From the NCBI GenBank assembly GCA_021186555.1, contig JAJKFL010000039.1:42386597-42450596 (forward strand): 64,000 nt of DNA, written 5' to 3'. Shown here one piece after another: positions 33,118-42,100 of this stretch; within the stretch, counting starts at the first letter, position 1, and each line of letters opens with the position of its first letter. Below the pieces are notes generated by a model that saw only the letters and a program-made list of their open reading frames with translations, made no database searches and was not told the origin of the DNA. This stretch comes from Reticulitermes speratus (taxonomy: Eukaryota; Arthropoda; Insecta; Blattodea; Rhinotermitidae). The translations under genes and the position numbers were made by a program.

Positions 33118-36100
33118 GTAAGTGCATTGCTGGGTGTGAAACTTGGTCTGTCACACTAAGGGAAGGACATGAGTGTTTGGGCTTAATGGGGTTGAAGTAA
33201 GAGGAGACGGAGAAAATTACATATTGAAGAGCTTCAGTATTTGTACTCCTTACGCGGTGTCGCAGTTGGTTGAGGCACTGCGCTACAAGCCGCAAGGTCG
33301 CGGGTTCGATTCCCGACGGTGTCATTGAAATTTTTTATTGACGTAATCCTTCCGGTCGCACTATGGCCCTGGGGTCGACTCAGCCTCTAACAGAAATGAG
33401 TACCAGGAGTATTTCCAGGGGGGTAAAGGCGGCCGGTGCGTTGTGCTGACAACCTTACCACCTTCATGTACCCCCGGGGGTATGCGAAGACATCTTAGGG
33501 GGCACGTAAAATTAAAAAATAAATAAATACATTATTACATAATAAACACTGAATAATCAGGGCCAGATTTAGGGTTAGCCACAAGAGACCGGACGTAAGG
33601 ACATGCGATTTGGGAGCGCCATTTTCTCTCTCTCTCTCTCTCTCTCCTTTATGCGATTCTTATCCGGGCGGCTAGTTTCATTTTATTCCACACAGTGCAT
33701 ATAATTGTGCTTTGCTAAAATACCTTTGTTCCTTTATTAATTTTTATACGATAGACAATAATATATTTGTTATTTAATAGCTTGACTCTCCTTTTTCTCA
33801 TTTAAAACTTATTATTTAATACATTATTTTGGATGTAATTTATTTAACTTATTTTAGATGTAGATTATAGACTATGTATAACTTGAATTATGCACCAACA
33901 AATTTGGGGGTACAAAGTTGAAGAGAAATTATATCGGGGGGTATGCGAACAATGACCTAAATGACCGGTTGTCTAAATCAAGAGCAGTACCTGCGGTAAC
34001 ATTAAGAATGTCGTCATATTTGTGTGTTTTGTGTGGATCTCAGAACAAACAGCAATTATTTCACTGTACAGCATTAACTGACTGGTTTGTATAACTGAGA
34101 CGGAGTGTGTTTACTGCGCGGTACGGACTGTATTTATGTGTTTTGAGTGGATCTCAGAAGAAACAGCGATTATTTCACTGTACAGCATTAACTGACAGGT
34201 TTGTATAACTGAGACGGAGTGTGTTTACTGCGCGGTACGGACTGTATTTATGTGTTTTGTGTGGATCTCAGAACAAACAGCGATTATTTCACTGTACATT
34301 AACTGACTGGTTTGTATAACTGAGACCGAGCGTGTTTACTGTGCGGTACGGACTGTATTTATATATAATGTATATTAACCCTCTAAAGCCCAGTGGTTAC
34401 TATATGTACCGCCAGTTTAACATTCAACAATTCTACGTTCTGCCCACACAGTGTATTTATGTGTTTTGTGTGGATCTCAGAACAAACAGCAATTATTTCA
34501 CTGTACAGCATTAACTGACTGGTTTGTGTAACTGAGACGGAGTGTGTTTACTGCGCGGTACGAACTAAATCTTTAAATATAAGTCAGGTTAATGTTACTC
34601 CTAATTCAATCCCAGGCCTGTGCGTATTGCATTTGTGACAAAGTGGCACTGTGACAGGTTTCTCTCCCAGTACTCCAGTTTCCCCTGTCAGTATCATTCC
34701 ACCAATGCTCCATACTCATTCATCCATCTACCACCAACGTTGTATAATGTTTCTCTCCCAGTACTTCAGTTTCCCTGTCAGTATCATTCCACCAATGCTC
34801 CATACTCATTCATCCATCTACACCAACGCTGTCTAATGTTTCTCTCCCAGTACTCCAGTTTCCCCTGTCAGTATCATTCCACCAATGCTCCATACTCATT
34901 CATACATCTACCACCAACGCTGTATAATGTTTCTCTCCCAGTACTCCAGTTTCCCCTGTCAGTATCATTCCACCAATGCTCCATACTCATTCATACATCT
35001 ACCACCAACGCTGTCTAATGTTTCTCTCCCAGTACTCCAGTTTCCCCTGTCAGTATCATTCCACCAATGCTCCATACTCATTCATACATCTACCACCAAC
35101 GCTGTATAATGTTTCTCTCCCAGTACTCCAGTTTCCCCTGTCAGTATCATTCCACCAATGCTCCATACTCATTCATACATCTACCACCAACGCTGTATAA
35201 TGTTTCTCTCCCAGTACTCCAGTTTCCCCTGTCAGTATCATTCCACCAATGCTCCATACTCATTCATATATCTACCACCAACGCTGTATAATGTTTCTCT
35301 CCCAGTACTTCAGTTTCCCCTGTCAGTATCATTCCACCAATGCTCCGTACTCATTCATCATCTACCACCAACGCTGTATAATGTTTCTCTCCCAGTACTT
35401 CAGTTTCCCCTGTCAGTATCATTCCACCAATCTCCATACTCATTCATCCATCTACCACCAACGCTGTCTAATGTTTCTCTCCCAGTACTCAGTTTCCCCT
35501 GTCAGTATCATTCCACCAATGCTCCATACTCATTCATACATCTACCACCAACGCTGTCTAATGTTTCTCTCCCAGTACTCCAGTTTCCCCTGTCAGTATC
35601 ATTCCACCAATGCTCCATACTCATTCATACATCTACCACCAACGCTGTATAATGTTTCTCTCCCAGTACTCCAGTTTCCCCTGTCAGTATCATTCCACCA
35701 ATGCTCCATACTCATTCATACATCTACCACCAACGCTGTATAATGTTTCTCTCCCAGTACTCCAGTTTCCCTGTCAGTATCATTCCACCAATGCTCCATA
35801 CTCATTCATACATCTACCACCAACGCTGTATAATGTTTCTCTCCCAGTACTCCAGTTTCCCCTGTCAGTATCATTCCACCAATGCTCCATACTCATTCAT
35901 ACATCTACCACCAACGCTGTCTAATGTTTCTCTCCCAGTACTCCAGTTTCCCCTGTCAGTATCATTCCACCAATGCTCCATACTCATTCATACATCTACC
36001 ACCAACGCTGTATAATGTTTCTCTCCCAGTACTTCAGTTTCCCCTGTCAGTATCTTTCCACCAATGCTCCATACTCATTCATACATCTACCACCAACGCT

Positions 36101-39100
36101 GTATAATGTTTCTCTCCCAGTACTTCAGTTTCCCCTGTCAGTATCATTCCACCAATGCTCCATACTCATTCATACATCTACCACCAACGCTGTATAATGT
36201 TTCTCTCCCAGTACTTCAGTTTCCCCTGTCAGTATCATTCCACCAATGCTCCATACTCATTCATACATCTACCACCAACGCTGTATAATGTTTCTCTCCC
36301 AGTACTTCAGTTTTCCCCTGTCAGTATCATTCCACCAATGCTCCATACTTATTCATACATCTACCACCAACGCTGTATAATGTTTCTCTCCCAGTACTGC
36401 AGTTTTCCCCTGTCAGTATCATTCCACCAATGCCCCATACTCATTCATACATCTACAACCAACGCTGTATAATGTTTCTCTCCCAGTTTTTCAGTTTTCC
36501 CCTGTCAGTATCATTCCACCAATGCTCCATACTCATTCATACATCTACCACCAACGCTGTATAATGTTTCTCTCCCAGTACTTCAGTTTTCCCCTGTCAG
36601 TATCATTCCACCAATGCCCCATACTCATTCATACATCTACAACCAACGCTGTATAATGTTTCTCTCCCAGTTTTTCAGTTTTCCCCAGTCAGTATCATTC
36701 CACCAATGCTCCATACTCATTCATCCATCTACCACCAACGCTGTATAATGTTTCTCTCCCAGTACTTCAGTTTCCCTGTCAGTATCATTCCACCAATGCT
36801 CCATACTCATTCATACATCTACCACCAACACTGTATAATGTTTTTCTCCCAGTACTCCAGTTTCCCCTGTCAATATGACTCCACCAATGCTCCATACTCA
36901 TCTTCATCTGCATGCTGCTGCTCTTTGTTACAGCCTCCTTCCTCAAGGTATGTCACCGATCCGACCCAAAGCTGGACGAATGTGTGATGGCTTCTGTTGA
37001 GGGCCTGAGATCACATCTCGTGACAGGTAAAGATCTTTCTTACAAACATTTCACAGGCAGTTGTCTCTGCTACTATCATTAGTGTAGGACTAGCCACGTG
37101 TCCGTCACGTGACGAGTTGGTATATAATTCACGCGCCACCCTACAGATTCTTTCAGCCGGGCTGTCTTCATCCTTGGAGTAAAGACAGCCTTCTTCGCAT
37201 TCTGCAGACTGCTAAATCTGACTGTGCTACGTTGCCTTGTATGCGGCACACTCAAATATGTCCTCAGCTTTAGCTCGTAATACCTCACAGAGAACACAGC
37301 CCACGCTAAAATATTTCCTTGGCCTCCGAACGCACCTCACAGCGAAAATGAAAACCCGGTAGCTATGGCAACCCTTCAGTCATTCACACACATATATATA
37401 TATATATATATAGTGTCTCTAGCTGATACACTCGTAACGTCATGCACTGATATAATAAGCAATTTTGTTGTAACGTGGACCTCTTTTGCAGGAATCCCCG
37501 AGTTACATATTCCGTCTTGTGAGCCGCTGGAGATCAAGCAGCTGGTATTGAACCAAGGACATGGAGCTGTGAGTCTCACCTCCACCTACAGGGACATCAA
37601 GTTGTATGGCCCCACGGGGTTTAGACTTGACGACGTCAGGTCAGTGAGGGACTGTAGGGAATGTAGGGTAAAAGTCAGTCAGCGGTGTACCAAATGTCTG
37701 ATTGCAGCGATTATGGTGTTCTCAGACAGACGTTGTCTAACATTGTGGTCGTTTTAGAGGAGTTCGCAAAATTGCGAAAAGAGACTATTAGCTGTGTCAT
37801 GTCTGTCCTTCTGTCTGTCCGCATTGAACAACTCGGCTGAAACTGGACGGATTTTTATGAAATTTGATATTTGAGTATTTTTCCAAAATCTGTCGAGAAA
37901 ATTCAAGTGTCATTAAAATCTGACAACAATAACGGTACTTTACATGAAGACCTAAGTACATTTGTGATAATATCTTGCTGAATTCTTCTTAGAATGAGAA
38001 ATCTTTGAGACAAAATTTGTAGAGAAAATCAAAACACAAATTTTATGTTCAATATATTTTTTATAACAAATCGTGTCTTTTATGAGATAATGTGGAAAAA
38101 TATGGTACAGCCAGACAGACCACAGATGACAATATAATACTGCGCATGCGCTTTGCATGCTTGATAACTAAGGCTACAGACACACACTCAGAATATGTAA
38201 TACTTACTGCTTTTCCACTGCAACAATGGTTACGGGAACGTGCCTCAATGTTACGTTTATACGTACATTGGCTGTCTTGAGTTTTCTTCCGACGTTTCGG
38301 ACTAACGCACTGCCCATATATGTGATTGGCCACATTTCCTCAAACCTTCCTGTGTAACAAACATTTTCCTTCCTCCTCCAAATTACTCCAGCAACCCCCT
38401 GCACTAGATCCAGTTACTCCGAAGATTGACAGTCAGTTCCTCCGAAACGTTGAAACATGCCTTTACCACACGGTGTGAAAACCCTAAAAAGACCATCATT
38501 TGAACAACAGCCGCTATGAAAACCTGAAACCTTGCACATATACACTGCCTAGTTTGCTAGAAAAGTTCCTCCGAAACGTCGGAACTTGCCTTTACCACAC
38601 GGTGTGAAAACCCTAAGAAGACCATCATTTTAACAAAAACCGCTATGAATACCTAAAACACACTGCCTAGTTTGCTAGACAGGTCCCAGTGTTTGAGAGG
38701 AACACACTGCTTCTATTTGTGTACAAGACTACACGGCGTCATATCCCAGCAGACCGCGACCACGGCACTCACTGCACGAGATGAGTGGAGTGACATTTTG
38801 TTCGCAGGATTGACCTTGACAACAAGCGTGTGCACATACAGCTGTGGCTGCCCTTTCTGCGCATGACCAGCCACTATAAAATAGCCGGCCGTGTTCTCAT
38901 ACTGCCTATCGCCGGCAGCGGATACAGCGAAGGCAATTACAGTAAGTACGGCGGCACAATTTGTACATTACGACGCAGCCTTTGCCCCTCTGTGGCCTGG
39001 TATCAGCGGCTAAACAGTTCGGTAGAATTTTCGTGAAATTCTTTACAGGAATTCTTTACAAACGGTTGTCACATAGGCGGGAGTTTCGTGAAAATCGGCC

Positions 39101-42100
39101 CTGAGGTAGCCACACCTACAGTACTTAGGCACTGCAGCTAATTTCCTTTGCCCCTCTGTGGCCTAGTGTCAGCGGCTAAACCGTTCGGTCAACTTTCGTG
39201 AAATTCGTGAAGGAATTCTTTACAAACGGTTGTCACATAGGCGGGAGTTTCGTGAAAATCGGCCCTGAGGTAGCCACACCTACAGTACTTAGGCAATGCT
39301 GCTAATTTATATCCTCACTTTCCACCTTTCTTGGCCGCTTTAGGAGGAATTCGAAATAGGATATGTGCATTTGTGAGTATCGTGAAAATCCTAGAGTTGT
39401 AAACGAAATTCTGTCATTGTTTTCTAGATTTTTCTTCCGACGTGATTATTTTCGCTATAGAACATGTCTACAAATATGCATTGATGGTGTGAGTGTCGTG
39501 AAAATGGACGGAGTGGAAGCCATGGTTTACTTAAGGGCGTAAATAAACTTATACGCATATTCCCACGTTTATTGTTCGATTTGGATCAAATTCGGTACAA
39601 GATATCTACAGGTAACGCTGTCGAACGTGTCTGAGTGTCAAGAAAATCGGCCAAAGGAAGGCCGTACTTTTCTTACGGGAGTAAATGAAATTATATTTAT
39701 GGCTGTACCGAGGACCTGTGAGACACTTGGAAAGTGAAGAAAACCTTGATAAAGTCTGCGTACTTTGTACGTGGTACGTCATGGAGTGTTCTGCGTACTT
39801 TGTACGTGGTACGTCATGGAGTGTTCTGCGTACTTTGTACGTGGTACGTCATGGAGTGTTCTGCGTACTTTGTACGTGGTACGTCATGGAGTGTTCTGCG
39901 TACTTTGTACGTGGTACGTCATGGAGTGTTCTGCGTACTTTGTACGTGGTACGTCATGGAGTGTTCTGCGTACTTTGTACGTGGTACGTCATGGAGTGTT
40001 CTGCGTACTTTGTACGTGGTACGTCATGGAGTGTTCTGCGTACTTTGTACGTGGTACGTCATGGAGTGTTATGCGTACTTTGTACGTGGTACGTCATGGA
40101 GTGTTCTGCGTACTTTGTACGTGGTACGTCATGGAGTGTTCTGCGTACTTTGTACGTGGTACGTCATGGAGTGTTCTGCGTACTTTGTACGTGGTACGTC
40201 ATGGAGTGCGCTATTGGCCGTCTCATGATGTTAAGTCGTCTTTTAGTTTGCATGCTGTGCTGTCACGACACAGCAAATTCAGGCAGTGCTTGCTGTGCTG
40301 TCACGACACAGCAAATTCAGGCAGTGCTTGCTGTGCTGTCACGACACAGCAAATTCAGGCAGTGCTTGCTGTGCTGTCACGACACAGCAAATTCAGGCAG
40401 TGCTTGCTATGCTGTCACGATACAGCAAATTCAGGCAGTGCTTGCTGTGCTGTCACGACACAGCAAATTCAGGCAGTGCTTGCTGTGCTGTCACGACACA
40501 GCAAATTCAGGCAGTGCTTGCTGTGCTGTCACGACACAGCAAATTCAGGCAGTGCTTGCTGTGCTGTCACGACACAGCAAATTCAGGCAGTGCTTGCTGT
40601 GCTGTCACGACACAGCAAATTCAGGCAGTGCTTGCTGTGCTGTCACGACACAGCAAATTCAGGCAGTGCTTGCTGTGCTGTCACGACACAGCAAATTCAG
40701 GCAGTGCTTGCTGTCGACTGTCTGTTGCTGCACTAAACTGTAGACATTAACACGTACAGTACTTAACACTGTCTGTTGCTGCACTAAACTGTAGACATTA
40801 ACACATGCAGTACTTTAACACTGTCTGTTGCTGCACTAAACTGTAGACATTAACACATGCAGTACTTTAACACTGTCTGTTGCTGCACTAAACTGTAGAC
40901 ATTAACACGTACAGCACTTAACACTGTCTGTTGCTGCACTAAACTGTAGACATTAACACGTACAGTACTTAACACTGTCTGTTGCTGCACTAAACTGTAA
41001 ACATTAACACATGCAGTACTTTAACACTGCCTGTTGCTGCACTAAACTGTAGACATTAACACATGCAGTACTTTAACACTGTCTGTTGCTGCACTAAACT
41101 GTAGACATTAACACGTACAGTACTTAACACTGTCTGTTGCTGCACTAAACTGTAGACATTAACACGTACAGTACTTTAACACTGTCTGTTGCTGCACTAA
41201 ACTGTAGACATTAACACGTACAGCACTTAACACTGTCTGTTGCTGCACTAAACTGTAGACATTAACACGTACAGCACTTAACACTGTCTGTTGCTGCACT
41301 AAACTGTAGACATTAACACGTACAGTACTTTAACACTGTCTGTTGCTGCACTAAACTGTAGACATTAACACGTACAGCACTTAACACTGTCTGTTGCTGC
41401 ACTAAACTGTAGACATTAACACGTACAGTACTTTAACACTGTCTGTTGCTGCACTAAACTGTAGACATTAACACGTACAGCACTTAACACTGTCTGTTGC
41501 TGCACTAAACTGTAGACATTAACACGTACAGCACTTAACACTGTCTGTTGCTGCACTAAACTGTAGACATTAACACGTACAGTACTTTAACACTGTCTGT
41601 TGCTGCACTAAACTGTAGACATTAACACGTACAGCACTTAACACTGTCTGTTGCTGCACTAAACTGTAGACATTAACACGTACAGTACTTAACACTGTCT
41701 GTTGCTGCACTAAACTGTAGACATTAACACGTACAGTACTTTAACACTGTCTGTTGCTGCACTAAACTGTAGACATTAACACGTACAGTACTTTAACACT
41801 GTCTGTTGCTGCACTAAACTGTAGACATTAACACATGCAGTACTTTAACACTGTCTGTTGCTGCACTAAACTGTAGACATTAACTCGTACAGTACTTAAC
41901 ACTGTCTGTTGCTGCACTAAACTGTAGACATTAACACATGCAGTACTTTAACACTGTCTGTTGCTGCACTAAACTGTAGACATTAACACGTACAGTACTT
42001 AACACTGTCTGTTGCTGCACTAAACTGTAGACATTAACACGTACAGTACTTTAACACTGTCTGTTGCTGCACTAAACTGTAGACATTAACACGTACAGTA

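Noticed and set aside
39685..40743. Cysteine-rich 352-codon frame across two minisatellites
   Set aside because: Spans two unrelated arrays inside a takeout intron; overlapping open frames in all three phases show it is periodicity, not coding.
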